Assembly: GCA_030674185.1 (NCBI GenBank)
Contig: JAPXFY010000030.1
Coordinates: forward strand, 40,472,770-40,536,769
Direction: 5' to 3'
Source of the DNA: Monoplex corrugatus
Lineage: Eukaryota > Mollusca > Gastropoda > Littorinimorpha > Ranellidae
Length of the DNA stretch: 64,000 nt
Position 1 is the stretch's first letter. Each line of letters opens with the position of its first letter. The notes under the pieces were generated by a model that worked only from the letters and a program-made list of their open reading frames with translations, did not search any database and was not told where the DNA came from. Made by a program: the position numbers and the translations under genes. Shown piece after piece: positions 42,095-54,468 of the stretch.

Positions 42095-42180
42095 TTTTTG
42101 AAAAAATTTTCCTGGGGGAGCATGCCCCGGGGCCCCCCTAGTTTCAGTGTTTTTTTACTCCTCCCATTTTAAGCCCTGAG
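42095..42180. mobile_element. Fragment with GC-rich palindrome shared with two other elements
   Basis: 'ttttcctgggggagcatgcc' then ccggggcccccctag, ending at 'ttaagccctgag'. The same GC-rich motif is inside the elements at 13742 and 63603, and the AGCCCTG end equals the CAGGGCT terminus of the 13742 element. No left end is found. Confidence 0.45.
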
Positions 42181-42699
42181 GAAAGAATTTACAGAGAAAG
42201 GAAAAGGGTGCACCATAGTCTTGCAGTTGAGATTAAAAACAAAAGTAAATTGAAACATATCTACTTGTTTAGCATGGCACAGTTCTTTACGACTTCCACA
42301 TTCAGTTATACCAATTCAGAACTGATGAATTTGGTTACCTCCTTCTTACTTTGTGGTTAGAAATTGCATATCAATTGAAAGGGCAATAACTCAGCTGCCT
42401 TCTGTTTACATAGATTTTAGTTAATTAATCATGTATGATGCTGTTCTTGTAATTTTGCATGAATTGATTTCAGTAGTGTAATACTCTTTCAATTTCTTGA
42501 GAGTATCAGTGCAAACTGTTACCCTGTTCTGTCATGCTAGGAGTGTTACCCATTTGATTCATGGCTGCTTATTCATCCATGTAAGTTTGACTTATTGTGC
42601 AGCTAGTCTCCATATCTGGAGGCCATTCCACCATCCTCCACCTGTTGATGTACCTGGCAGGGGATGGGAAGTCCACTGAACATGCCTGTCATCAGGTGT

Positions 42700-43305
42700 A
42701 GGAGTGGTCAATCTTTCAGTGGTTACCACACTGAACCTACCCCACCCTGGGTATTGGAGTGATCAATCCTTCAGTGCTTACTCCACTGAACGTACCCCAC
42801 ACTGGGTTTTGGAGTGTTCAGTCTTTAGTGGTTACCCCACTACTGAATGTACACCCCACACATGGGTGCTGGAGTGTTCAGTCTTTAGTGGTTACCCCAC
42901 TGAACGTACCCCACACTGGGTGCTGGAGCGTTCAGTCTTTATGGTTACCCCACTGAACGTACCCCACACTGGGTGCTGGAGTGTTCAGTCTTTAGTGGTT
43001 ACCCCACTGAACATACCCCACTGAACATACCCCATGCTGGGTGCTGGAGTGTTCAGTCTTTAGTGGTTACCCCACTGAACGTACCCCACACTGGGTGCTG
43101 GAGTGTTCAGTCTTTAGTGGTTACCCCACTGAACATACCCCACTGAACATACCCCATGCTGGGTGCTGGAGTGTTCAGTCTTTAGTGGTTACCCCACTGA
43201 ACATACCCCACTGAACGTACCCCATGCTGGGTGCTGGGGTGTTCAGTCTTTAGTGGTTACCCCACTGAACATACCCCACTGAACATACACCACACTGGCT
43301 GTTTG
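42700..43305 (+). repeat. 54-bp tandem repeat with an 18-bp sub-duplication
   Basis: 'gttcagtctttagtggttac' and 'cccactgaacgtaccccaca' recur about 9 times. In later units the 'ccccactgaacatac' part is doubled. Confidence 0.92.
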
Positions 43306-43424
43306 GAGGGTTTAATCTTTCTTAAGCAACTAACACCAGTATTCAAATTAGCAATGAAAGTTGAAGTAACTAGCATGTGGGTCACCCCCCCCCCCCCCCC
43401 CTATTTGTGTGCACTCACATAACT

Positions 43425-43495
43425 GGTCAATGCTTTCACTCTCTGACCATATCCACCATCTTGGAACTAATGAATTGAGTGAAGGAGTAAAAGGG
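43425..43495. mobile_element. Palindromic foldback repeat, very degraded
   Basis: 'actctctgaccatatccacc' then gagtgaaggagtaaaaggg keep the outline of the inner hairpin. Confidence 0.4.
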
Positions 43496-44061
43496 ATGAA
43501 AATAGGTATGGCAGTGCTGCTTGTTGAAAACTACACTGAGTGTGCATCATGTAAACAAAGACAGAACAACTTAACCCCGCTTTAAGTCATAAAAAAGTGT
43601 TTCACAGTTCATTTCCGGAGAGGTAAAACTTAAAAGTATTTGTGACTGTAATTATTATCCTGTGCCTACAGCCATTACTGGGAAAGATGACTTTTAAAAA
43701 ATCATGACGTATTTTTGAAAACAATTGCTTGTATTTATGTCACACTATAGCTATTTTGTTCATCATATGTTGTGTATTCTCTCTTTTTTCCTTTCTTTTT
43801 TTTTACAACATTTAGAACTAATTCAGTTTTTTCTTGATGTGTGCAATTTGGAATCTCAGCTTATATAGAAAATGAATCTTTTGTATGTTTATGTGTTATG
43901 TTATCTTTAATAGTATGTGTATATTTTTTTATCACATTTTATTACTCATCGTATGACACACTTGACAATCAACAGCGATATCTCTATGTGTGTATCTTGC
44001 ATTTGTAAATATGTGCAAGCGTATTTGCTTGATTGTGCAATTGTATGTGTTTTGGATTTGA

Positions 44062-44064
<3 letters not shown>

Positions 44065-44123
<59 letters not shown>

Positions 44124-44140
44124 GTGTGTGTGTGTGTGAT
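44065..44140 (+). repeat. (TG)n microsatellite
   Basis: About 75 bases of TG. A T-run follows at 44201-44230. Confidence 0.95.
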
Positions 44141-44198
44141 CTGTTAATGTCAACTATCTTTGGAGTACATTGTGAGAAAGTTAAGACTTTCATGTCTG

Positions 44199-44231
<33 letters not shown>

Positions 44232-44389
44232 GGTAAAGAAATGTATGAATAATTGAATGGATAATCCACCCTTGCCTTAATGAACAGACATCTTGTCAGA
44301 AGATGGAAAGTCATGTTGTAGTCAGTTGGTGTGATTATTATGTTTTCATTTCGAAAGTCTTGTGACTGGCATTCAGCGCTAGCGATATG

Positions 44390-44741
44390 CTGGTGATTTA
44401 GTGACATTGACTTATTGTTGATCAAAACTGGCTTTAAGCTGTGTGGGGGTTTAGCGACATTGACTTATGGTTGATCAAAACTGGCTTTAAGCTGTGTGGG
44501 GTTTAGTGACATTGACTTATGGTTGACCAAAACTGGCTTTAAGCTGTGTGGGGGTTTAGTGACATTGACTTATGGTTGATCAAAACTGGCTTTAAGCTGT
44601 GTGGGGGTTAGCGACTGACTTATGTTGATCAAACTGCTTTTAAGCTTTGGTTTAGCGACATTGACTAGTTGATCAAAACGCTTTTAAGCTGGTGGGGCTT
44701 TATACATTGCTTATGGTGACAAAAGGCTTGTGTGGGGGGGG
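44390..44741 (+). repeat. 53-bp tandem repeat decaying into a G-run
   Basis: 'gtttagtgacattgacttat' and 'tgatcaaaactggctttaag' repeat cleanly 4 times. From about 44610 each unit loses scattered single bases, and the array ends in a 14-base G-run. Confidence 0.85.
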
Positions 44742-45229
44742 GGGGGGGGGTTCCCACCTTTATTGACTGTATTTCTTTATTATTGTTGTCAGTTTTATAG
44801 TTGACACAAATGTTATAATATATTCATCAGTTCAACAATGTATCTTGCCAGTGTATTTAAATGTAATGTGACGTGGTAAAACACAGCTAAACTTGCAGCA
44901 GCTATTGAAAGCTACAGTTAAAAATAACTGAAACAGGGTAAAAATTATGACAATTAAGTTTTTATATATTTCAAGTATTTAACATCTAATCTTCAATTCC
45001 CCTCATACACACACACACACCCCTTTTTTTCTTTTTCTTTCGTTACCTCCCCTGAATTTTATAAGCTTATTTTATAAGCCCTTTTCAGAACTTCTGTTGA
45101 AGCATATCTTAAAAGAAAACTGTAATAGGTAAATTATTTATCATTTTGCTTTCTTGCATATTGATTTTTTAACTTTGAATTTTGAAAGAGTTAGAAACTC
45201 AGAAATGAAAATTCTTCACTTTAGCCTGG

Positions 45230-45725
45230 CTTACCAGTGTCGCGTCACATGTTGTTGAATTGCCCATCAAATGAAGATTTTTAGTTAGCTGACATTTTTT
45301 TTATGTAGTTTTCTTTGTTTAAACTTGTGTGGGTGTGTATTTGTGGTGATTTTGTTGTTGTTGTTAATTTTTCCTTTAAAAATGGCCTTATGTTGCATTG
45401 CAAATGTTGCCAAATTGTCCATCAAATTGAATTTTCTTGTCAAAGGTTTCACAAGATAATTAGGTGACATTTTTGATAGAGTGTCCTTTGAGCTTACAGT
45501 TTTGTACTTTAAGTGAGTATGTGTGTATGAGTGTGAGGTGGTTTTTGTTGTTAATTTTTCCTTTAAAAATGACCTTAAGCCATGTTACAAATGTTGGTAA
45601 TGTCAAAGGCTTCGTGAGTTAGGTAACTGACATTTGATTATTCCTTGTTAGATATGTTGGTATGTGTGGCTGTGTTTGTTGTTGCGATTTTTTTTCATTT
45701 AAAAATAACATACAGTGTTTTTCTT
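45230..45725 (+). repeat. Diverged ~200-bp tandem repeat, about 3 copies
   Basis: 'gttaatttttcctttaaaaa' occurs at about 45363 and 45551 and a similar phrase near 45697. 'tcaaaggtttcacaagataa' and 'tcaaaggcttcgtgagttag' mark the same position in successive units. Confidence 0.65.
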
Positions 45726-45859
45726 TCATTCCTCACCAATGTTTGTTTTCTTTTTTTTTATAAAAGATGCTTTGAGTATCAGGTCATTGATAGTGAGTAT
45801 TCATAACACATCTAACCACATCAAGACGATTTAACTTACAAGACTGCAACACAAAAGAG

Positions 45860-46330
45860 TTGGGCATTTAACCAACCAAAGATCAAGTGACATTTTCAGT
45901 GAGTTGGCTGTAAAGAATACAACACAGTGTCACAAGCAATATCAGCCGAACACTGAAAGAGATGTGTGCAGTGAAACTTATAAAAAAGACGGATTAGAGA
46001 GTTACAGATTTTTCCCGCCAAAGAGAAGAACACCCGTGCAATGACCTTATCCGTAACTTGCTTCAATATGATGGAGTGTCACATACAACACAGTGTCACA
46101 AGCAGTACCAGCCTAACACTGAAAGAGATGTGTGCAGTGAAATCGGCTGTAACTTATGATAAGACAGAATAGAGAGTTACAGATTTTGCCCGCCAAAGAG
46201 AAGAAGACATGTGCAATGGCCTTGTCTGTAACTTGTTTTAATACGATGGAGTGTTACATTTTGTTAACCAAAGACCAAAAAAGACTTTTACTGTGAAATG
46301 GACTGTAACTTACTTGAATACGGTACTATG
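45860..46330 (+). repeat. ~165-bp tandem duplication
   Basis: 'acaacacagtgtcacaagca' starts at about 45919 and 46085, each followed by 'acactgaaagagatgtgtgc' and later by cccgccaaagagaagaa. Confidence 0.8.
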
Positions 46331-46439
46331 CATTTTGCTTGCCAAAAATTAAAAAAAGAAAACCTGTGCAATTTAATTGTTATTTTATTTTAATCAGAGA
46401 TAAAGAAAGAACCTGTACATTAAGATTGTTTCTTTAAAT

Positions 46440-46640
46440 GCCATATGTTGCACATTTTGCAAACCAAGGATGAAGGAGATCTGAACCTGTACAATAAGAT
46501 TATTTCCTTGAATGCAATAGTGTCGCACATTTTGCAAACCAAGGATGAAGGAGATCTGAACCTGTACAATAAGATTATTTCCTTGAATGCAATAGTGTCG
46601 CACATTTTGCAAACCAAGGATGAAGGAGATCTGAACAAGT
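46440..46640 (+). repeat. 75-bp tandem repeat, 2.7 copies
   Basis: 'gcacattttgcaaaccaagg' and 'atgaaggagatctgaacctg' repeat at 75-base steps with almost no change. The open frames on both strands are artefacts of a unit length divisible by three. Confidence 0.9.
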
Positions 46641-46787
46641 GGGTCTACTACATTAGAGTGTCAGTCACACAGAATCCTGCATTTTGCTAGTCAAGGTTAA
46701 AGAAATATGTGCAATGAAATTAACTCACTGATGATATATCACAGTATCAGTCACACAACACAGAATCCTGCATTTCACTAATCAGAG

Positions 46788-46968
46788 TTAACCCTTTGAC
46801 TCCCGCACCCTGTTATCCAGCGTCCTGCATTGTCAACTGTGTTAGCAAAGCAAAAACTTAACTTTTTGACTCCCTCGTCCTATCCACCAGCTTCCTGCGC
46901 AGGGTGAGGTATTCAAAAGGTTAAGTTTTTGCAATTGATGGATAGGGTGTGGGAGTCAAAAGGGTTAA
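46788..46968. mobile_element. Palindromic TTAA foldback repeat
   Basis: TTAA to TTAA, 181 bp. The inner hairpin's right half is largely deleted. Neighbouring sequence is split from its tandem partner ('aaagaaatatgtgcaatgaa' before, 'aaagaagtctgtgcaatgaa' after), consistent with insertion into a repeat. Confidence 0.75.
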
Positions 46969-48990
46969 AGAAGTCTGTGCAATGAAGTTAACTGTAACGT
47001 AGAATACATTAGTGTGTCACACACACACACACACACACATATATATACAGACTCACACGCTTCACTAGTCAAAGAAATCTGTGCAATCTGTAACTTCAAT
47101 AAGAAACATTAGAGCGTCACATTTATCAGTTGAAGAAGAAGAAAACCTGTGCTGTGGAACACTTTGTCGTCATCTTTGTGTTCTTTTCTTTCTTTCATTA
47201 GATAACTCCAGTGCTCTCATAACTTACAACAGAAATCAAGAATAATATGGCATTTTACAATGTTTCTTAAAAATTTAGTTGATAGGACAGTTTATCATTG
47301 AGTGAAGTCTTTTTTTCAATTTTAAAAACCAAGTATTGTACATAAAGTTGTATCATTTTCTTGGTTTGTTTTTGTTTATATTTGAAGTTTTTGGTTGTTT
47401 GTTGCTTTTTCCCCATAAAAGAAAACAAATGCCTTGTCATTTTGTGATGCAAATGATTTGATTTGTCCTGTTGCTGAAAGATCAAGGAACAAGGTTCTCC
47501 AAATGTTTGTTTTACATCTTTCTTTTGTTGTTTATTGTGCGACAAGTATTCAAAATCTTCATTCTTTTTTCTTTTATGGATTTGTTTCTGTTTACTGAAG
47601 AAGAAAAAAGAAAGCTTTATGTATCAATGTATACATGCAGTTTTTTTTTGTTTTTTTTTTGTGCTCTGTGTTTTATACAACTTTTTTCTTTGTAAATATT
47701 ACTCATTAAAGAGGAAGTATGTTTTAAGGAATTTTCTCTCTTCTCTTCCTGTTTTTCTTCTTTTTTTTTTTCTTTTTCTTTTTTGAGTACTTGATTGGTT
47801 ACAAAGAAATGAAAAGTTTTATAGATCAGTCTACGCAAAAAAATTTTTCAGTCTTTTTTTTTTTCCTTTTTTTAAAGATTGTTTGGCTTGTGAAAAGCTG
47901 CTTTAAAAATCAGTGTACGCAATGTTTGGGGATTTTTTTGTCCCCCTGATTTTGTTTTGTTTCTTCTAAATGATTTTTTGTCATTGGCCATGTTCATTTA
48001 AAAGCTTGTATTATGCTTGAAAATCTGCCATGATAAATAATGACAGTTGTCTTTGTTTGCTTTTCATGTGTATTTTTTCTTTGTTTCTTTTTCCTTTTTA
48101 CTTTTTCAGCATTATTTAAATAGAATAAGTAAGACAGTATGCTATTTACAGATGTTGGCCATGATAAGTGTTGTAGTCTGTGGTCGAGCCAGAACGCTGC
48201 CAGTGGTTTTCGAACCAAATTTCTAGTCGTCGAAGTTTGAATGTTTTATTTTGATGTGAGGATTTGGCAATACAATGTGCTGATTGTGTGAATGTGTTAC
48301 TTGTTCTGAGATTATTGATTGCATACATCACATGTATATCGATCTGCCTCCAAACTGGTATGCTTGTCAGTTTGTCTTTCAGTCTGTCTGTCTGCATGTA
48401 TGTGGATTGGTCTGTGTGTGTGTCTGTCAATCCGTATCCTATGTGTCATTGTGTCCATTACTATTTTCTTAATTATGTGTTCAATGGGGTAATCCAGGGC
48501 TGCTTGTTATTGGGAATGCAATGTGTGTTGTGGATTTACATCAAAATGAGAACGATTATCTGTTGACTATTCTGGAAAAATATAAAATGTCTTATTGCCA
48601 TTGTTTCGGGATGTCATAAGACACAGTACATTCGCTAACTGTTCAAAGCTTTTTGACAACATCCAAAGTTGGTAAGCAAGAAATGTGGCAACTTTCTGAC
48701 ATTGGGTGAAATCACTGTGCGGTCAATGAAAGTGCTGCCTTTCACATGCCAAATCCGCTTCGTGAAATCCAATACTGATCTGACTTAAGCGAAAAGGAAA
48801 TGGCTTTGAAAAGAGCAGCATTCAGTGTTGAGACCCTCCTTGTTCTCCTGTGAAGAAAAATGCAGCGAGTTTCCTGACATTCAGAGTGGAAGATATTGAA
48901 AAATTGCCTTTCATCAAGCAAGGGCAAAAAAAAAAATGCAATGCCTATGCAGTCTGAAGCTTGCGCCAATGACTTCCTGTCACATCAGGT
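46969..48990. other. AT-rich stretch, no gene recognised
   Basis: Contains a short (CA)n near 47021, long T-rich runs at 47500-47880, and no coding pattern. Two small overlapping frames at 48264-48566 have no motif. Confidence 0.5.
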
Positions 48991-49014
48991 GGGAGAGACG
49001 ATTTTTGTCAACAT

Positions 49015-49530
49015 GTGGAGACTGACAAGCAAAAACCAACACAAAGATTTTAGCAACATTGGAGACTAACAAGCAAAACCAACACAAAGATTTTTAGCAA
49101 CATTGGAGACTAACAAGCAAAAACCAACACAAAGATTTTTGGCAACATGGAGACTGACAAGCAAAAACCAACACAAAGATTTTTTAGCAACATTGGAGAC
49201 TAACAGCAAAAACCAACACAAGATTTTTGGCAACATGGAACTACAAGCAAAAACCAACACAAAGATTTTTTAGCAACATGTGGACACTAACAAGCAAAAA
49301 CCAACACAAAGATTTTTGGCAACATGGAGACTACAAGCAAAAACCAACACAAAGATTTTTGGCAACATATGGAGACTAACAAGCAAAAACCAACACAAAG
49401 ATTTTTGGTAACATGGAGACTACAAGTAAACAACACAAGATTGCAAATGAGACACAAAAAACCAACACAAAGATTTTTAGCAACATTGGAGACTGACAAG
49501 CAAAAACCAACACAAAGATTTGAGAACTAC
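49015..49530 (+). repeat. 45-bp tandem repeat, about 11 copies
   Basis: 'caagcaaaaaccaacacaaa' followed by gatttttagcaacattggag. Units vary by single-base losses (taacagcaaaaacc, caacacaagattt). Confidence 0.92.
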
Positions 49531-50200
49531 AAGGGAACTAAAAACAAAACAAAAATTGTCAGGTTTGATTAAAATTCCAAAGTAAAAACTATTATTTTTA
49601 TTAAAATGGTGACTGATTCTGTCAAGTTGTGTTCGGGATGTTTTGCCTGATATGTTCCTGAGAGTCATACTGGGTGCCTGACTTCACAGATCTTTTTTCC
49701 TGAAAGCAAAATTTGAGGGTAGGCAGCTGGGGTAACCATTATTTAATTATTAGTTTTTTATTCTAGTTTCTTTGAAGTTTGTTTCTTTATTATACTCCGC
49801 TAACATCATTTTACAGTACAGTACTATTTACAAGTATTAATCATGAAGTATGTTCATGATAGAACAAAAGAAACATTTACGTCCACTCATACATTGTACA
49901 AAATGAAGTGATACCTGAAGAAGGCGTAAACTTTAGATGGTACATGTGTAGATGGACATCATTTGGGTTGTGTTATTTGTGTTTATGTGTCTGTTTATTA
50001 TTTTGATCTTGTGTCAGTTTTTTGGGGTTTTATTTTTTTTTACTACGCAGATATCGGTATGTCGTTTTTGCTTGCTGACAGCTTTGGAATGTTGTTGATA
50101 TTTTGCACACAGTAAGATGATCCCCCATGGGGATAGTAGGAGCTCTTTCAGTATAGATACTGTCCTCAAGTCTTTTTTTTTTCTCCTATGGAAGGAAGTA

Positions 50201-50275
50201 TTGTGTATGTTTTGAAGCAGTTATAGCCCAGATGTGGCTCTACGCAGTTGGTTGGGCTTTAAACAATAACAATCA
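50201..50275 (+). repeat. Dispersed 'ggttgggctttaa' module
   Basis: 'ttgtgtatgttttgaagcag', 'ttatagcccagatgtggctc', 'tggttgggctttaaacaata'. See the copies at 5993, 18101 and 57735. Confidence 0.6.
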
Positions 50276-50735
50276 GTTTATCACGGGAACAATCTTGGTT
50301 TCGTGTAAATGACATGTGTATCTCCGTATCTTGTCTTCAAAGAAATGAACAGATAATAAATAATCAGGGGTTTGAATCAAAGCACAACTAGCCACTCAGT
50401 ATGAACTTGTCTCACGCCACAGAAATCCCCCCTCCCCCTCCTCCCCCCCCCCCCCCCCCCCAGTCAATGCACAAAGCCTCTGCTGCCTACCAACAAGAAT
50501 GAAAACGATATTTCCTTAATCATCAGCGTCATGAATGTGGATATGAGTGGTGAGGATGAGTGTCTCCTACTGATATTGTTTTTGTGTTTGTAAAATTGTA
50601 TCCCAGCCTTGTGTCTGATACTAAGCTCCAACAGGCCTGGAGATGATGATGAGAATTCACGCTGTACAGTGACACCATTTTTTTTCTTTTCACCTTGCAT
50701 CGTAAGTAAGAGTTGAATCTGTCGAGAGGAGAGAG

Positions 50736-50905
50736 TTGATGTTGATGATTGTATTTATATTGATGATGGTCATGTTGATCATAAACATATTGATAGTAAT
50801 GATGATGATCATCAAGCTGATAATAACAATGATTATCATCATGTTGATGGCTACATTGATTATGATAATGTGGATTGTGATAATTACAATAATGTTGATG
50901 GTAAC
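50736..50905 (+). repeat. GAT/ATT-rich imperfect trinucleotide stretch
   Basis: About 170 bases made of gatgatg, tgataat and similar words. Hydrophobic frames here are artefacts. Confidence 0.8.
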
Positions 50906-51151
50906 AGTCTTTGAGTTCCTAAGTCATGTTGTGTTCTTGATGTCTGATCGTTTTCGTATTTCTTCTTTATGCACATTGCCATTTTGATATTGGATCTGAG
51001 TCAGAATTCGGCTACCATGGTCAGTATTCATTATTTATTTTTTGGTGTAATTGATGGAATGGAATTTATTTATATAGTTACATGTAATGTCTGGTGTTTA
51101 TATTTTCATCTGTGTCTCTGGAATGTAGCATGTGTTTTTGTTTTGTTTGTT

Positions 51152-51183
51152 TGTGTGTGTGTGTGTTGTGTGTGTGTGTGTGT

Positions 51184-51219
<36 letters not shown>

Positions 51220-51220
51220 G
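51152..51220 (+). repeat. (TG)n microsatellite
   Basis: TG tract with three interruptions. Confidence 0.95.
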
Positions 51221-52104
51221 GTTTATAGGGAGGGGAGAGGGGAATGTTGATTTTGCATTGTTTTCTCCAAGGGAGATAATTTCATGTCAACAGGGAGGCA
51301 GGTAAGAGAAATGAGTTTGCAAGATTTTCTTAGCTTTTATTTCGGACAAATCTTCACAAAATTTGGGTCTGAGGAGTGATTTTGAGGAGTCGTGAATGTA
51401 AGACAGTTGTGGCACCAAGGTCAAGGTCACATGGGTCAACACAGAGCCTGAATTAGCTAAACTTCTTTATGGAGGTTTGTGAAGAGCAGTTTCTCTATAG
51501 CTTCTTAGAATATGTAAACTCTGTTTTCATTATCGTGATAGTCTACCATTGTCTTCACTTCTCATCCATTGCTTTGTGTCGTCTGATAATTTATTCAAGG
51601 TCAGAGTGACCATGAAGTGAAGGATCCGAATTGTCTTCTGAGCAGCTGAAATTTTCAACAGAATTTTCTCAGCCGTTGATGATGTGATGATTTTGGTTTT
51701 TAGAGTCCTTGTATATACATGGCCAATCTCAACTGTTGCTAGAGAAGCAGTCAAGCCATATAAATAAACCTTTTATCATAATGATTATTTTGTCATGTGT
51801 GTGTGAGCAGCAGCATCACCATTACATATCAAACAGGGCGTTCATACCTTTAATAATACCTTGAGTCAGACTCACCGGTGCCAAGATTTAGATGGCTTTG
51901 CTACATTTCTAAGGTCATAGCTGCAGGTTTCTGTAGCTCATCTTCATTCCAAGGTGTATTTATATATAAGCAAGTGTAATATTTGGTGTGTAAAGTCAGA
52001 TAATAACTTGCAATAAGATAATTGAAAGTTTTACTAACCAAATTTTGTTTTCAAGATCATCTATATTTTTGTTATTATCTACGTGACATGAAAGACATGT
52101 TCCA

Positions 52105-54420
52105 TGGATCCTCTGTGGGGTGCTGGGGCTTTTTCAGTATAAACAGTATCCCCACCTTACGGAAATTCTGTCACAGCAGTGTCGTCTTTTCTATCATTCT
52201 GTTTCTTCGTGACTGCTTTCCATTGCTTTCGTTCCTCTTTTCTGTCATTCTGTTTGTTCATGACTGCTTTCCATTGCTTTCTTTCCTCTTTTCTGTCACT
52301 CTGTTTGTTCTTGACTGCTTTCCATTGCTTTCTTTCCTCTTTTCTGTCATTCTGTTTGTTCTTGACTGCTTTCCATTGCTTTCTTTCCTCTTTTCTGTCA
52401 TTCTGTTTGTTCTTGACTGCTTTCCATTGCTTTCTTTCCTCTTTTCTGTCATTCTGTTTGTTCTTGACTGCTTTCCATTGCTTTCTTTCCTCTTTTCTGT
52501 CACTCTGTTTGTTCTTGACTGCTTTCCATTGCTTTCTTTCCTCTTTTCTGTCATTCTGTTTGTTATTGACTGCTTTCCATTGCTTTCTTTCCTCTTTTCT
52601 GTCATTCTGTTTGTTCTTGACTGCTTTCCATTGCTTTCTTTCCTCTTTTCTGTCATTCTGTTTGTTCTTGACTGCTTTCCATTGCTTTCTTTCCTCTTTT
52701 CTGTCACTCTGTTTGTTCTTGACTGCTTTCCATTGCTTTCTTTCCTCTTTTCTGTCATTCTGTTTGTTCTTGACTGCTTTCCATTGCTTTCTTTCCTCTT
52801 TTCTGTCATTCTGTTTGTTCATGACTGCTTTCCATTGCTTTCTTTCCTCTTTTCTGTCATTCTGTTTGTTCTTAACTGCTTTCTTTTGCTTTCAGTCATC
52901 TTTTCTGTCATTCTGTTTGTTCTTGACTGCTTTCTTTTGCTTTCAGTCATCTTTTCTGTCATTCTGTTTGTTCTTGACTGCTTTTCATTGTTTTCTTTCC
53001 TCTTTTCTGTCATTCTGTTTGTTCTTGACTGCTTTCCATTGCTTTCTTTCCTCTTTTCTGTCATTCTGTTTGTTCTTGACTGCTTTTCATTGCTTTCTTT
53101 CCTCTTTTCTGTCATTCTGTTTGTTCTTGACTGCTTTCCATTGCTTTCTTTCCTCTTTTCTGTCATTCTGTTTGTTCATACTGCTTTCCATTGCTTTCTT
53201 TCTCTTTCTGTCACTCTGTTTGTCTTACTGCTTTCCTTTGCTTTCTGTCATCTTTTCTGTCATTCTGTTTGTTCTTGACTGCTTTCTTTGCTTTCAGTCA
53301 TCTTTTCTGTCATTCTGTTTGTTCTTGACTGCTTTCTTTTGCTTTCAGTCATCTTTTCTGTCATTCTGTTTGTTCTTGACTGCTTTTCATTGCTTTCTGT
53401 CATCTTTTCTGTCATTCTGTTTGTTCTTGACTGCTTTCATTGCTTTCTTTCCTCTTTTCTGTCATTCTGTTTGTTCTTGACTGCTTTCATTGCTTTCTTT
53501 CCTCTTTTCTGTCATTCTGTTTGTTCTTGACTGCTTTCCATTGCTTTCTTTCCTCTTTTCTGTCATCTGTTTGTTCTTGACTGCTTTCATTGCTTTCTTC
53601 ATCTCTTCCTCTTCGTTTTGTGACTTGGTGATTCAGTTACCATGTGTTTTCCATAAAGCATTATATACTTCCTGTCTGTAAGGATTGACAATTGGTTACA
53701 TATATATTGACTGTATTTTTAGCTCTAACGAAAGGGGAACTGCTTAGTGGTAGTTTAAGTACAGTGCTATTGGCAGTTTTATGTACATATTTGTGTATTT
53801 ATTTATGCATTTGTATTCATGTTTTTTTGTGTGTTTTTTTTTTCTTCTAATCACTTGGTACCTGTGTGGGGATGCTGGTGGTTCTTTCGGTATAATAATA
53901 TCCCCACCTTCTGGAAATTCTGTGCTAGAAATTTCCTCTTTTCTGTTTACTGTTTTGAGTTTCCACTTTGCGTTATGTTATCTCTTCGTTTCTCATTTTC
54001 TGCCTTGCTGGTCCATTCATCTGTATGTCTTCTTTAAAAATGGTACACATTTTCTGTCTATTAGAATTGGGTACATGTATGAAGTGCATTTTTTAGCTTT
54101 AAGGAAATATAAAATACTTTGTGGTAGTTGCACTCGTGCGTGGATGCTGGAGGTTCTTTCAGCGTGAATAGTATCCCCACCTTCTGGAAATTCTTTGCGA
54201 GAAATTTCCTCTTTTCTGTCACTCTCTTTGTTTCTACCTTGTTTCTTAGCTTTCTGTTATCACTTCCTATCATTTTCTGTCTTGCTAATACTGGTCTATT
54301 CACCTGTATGTGTTCTATAAAGCCATGCATACTTTTTCTTGAGCTTATTAGTTGGGTGCATATATTTACCGCAATTTTGGCTGTTACAGAAATGTGATGT
54401 GCAGAAGCTATTTGAGGTAA
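52105..54420 (+). repeat. ~290-bp tandem repeat, 3 units, first unit expanded
   Basis: Unit marks: 'agtatccccaccttctggaa' with 'attctgtgcgagaaatttcc'-like continuation, then cctcttttctgtcac, then 'tgtatgtgttctataaagc', then 'gggtacatatattgac'. These occur in order at about 52105-52200 plus 53630-53800, at 53860-54120, and at 54140-54420. The first unit is split by the 51-bp array. Confidence 0.7.
52190..53620 (+). repeat. 51-bp satellite array, about 28 units
   Basis: 'ctgtttgttcttgactgctt' then tccattgctttctttcctct then tttctgtcatt. 51 = 3 x 17, so frames stay open on both strands: 418 and 433 codons on plus (hydrophobic 17-mers), 221 and 183 on minus (NKQNDRKEERKQWKAV). The minus frames are highly charged. 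I treat all as artefacts. Confidence 0.93.
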
Positions 54421-54468
54421 TTTAGGCCAATTTATATGTTTTAGTGTACTAAGTTATGTTTGTATTAA

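Noticed and set aside
52022..53480. 418- and 433-codon frames as membrane-protein genes
   Set aside because: Both lie in a 51-bp tandem array with unit length divisible by three, overlap each other in different frames, and have equally open minus-strand frames.
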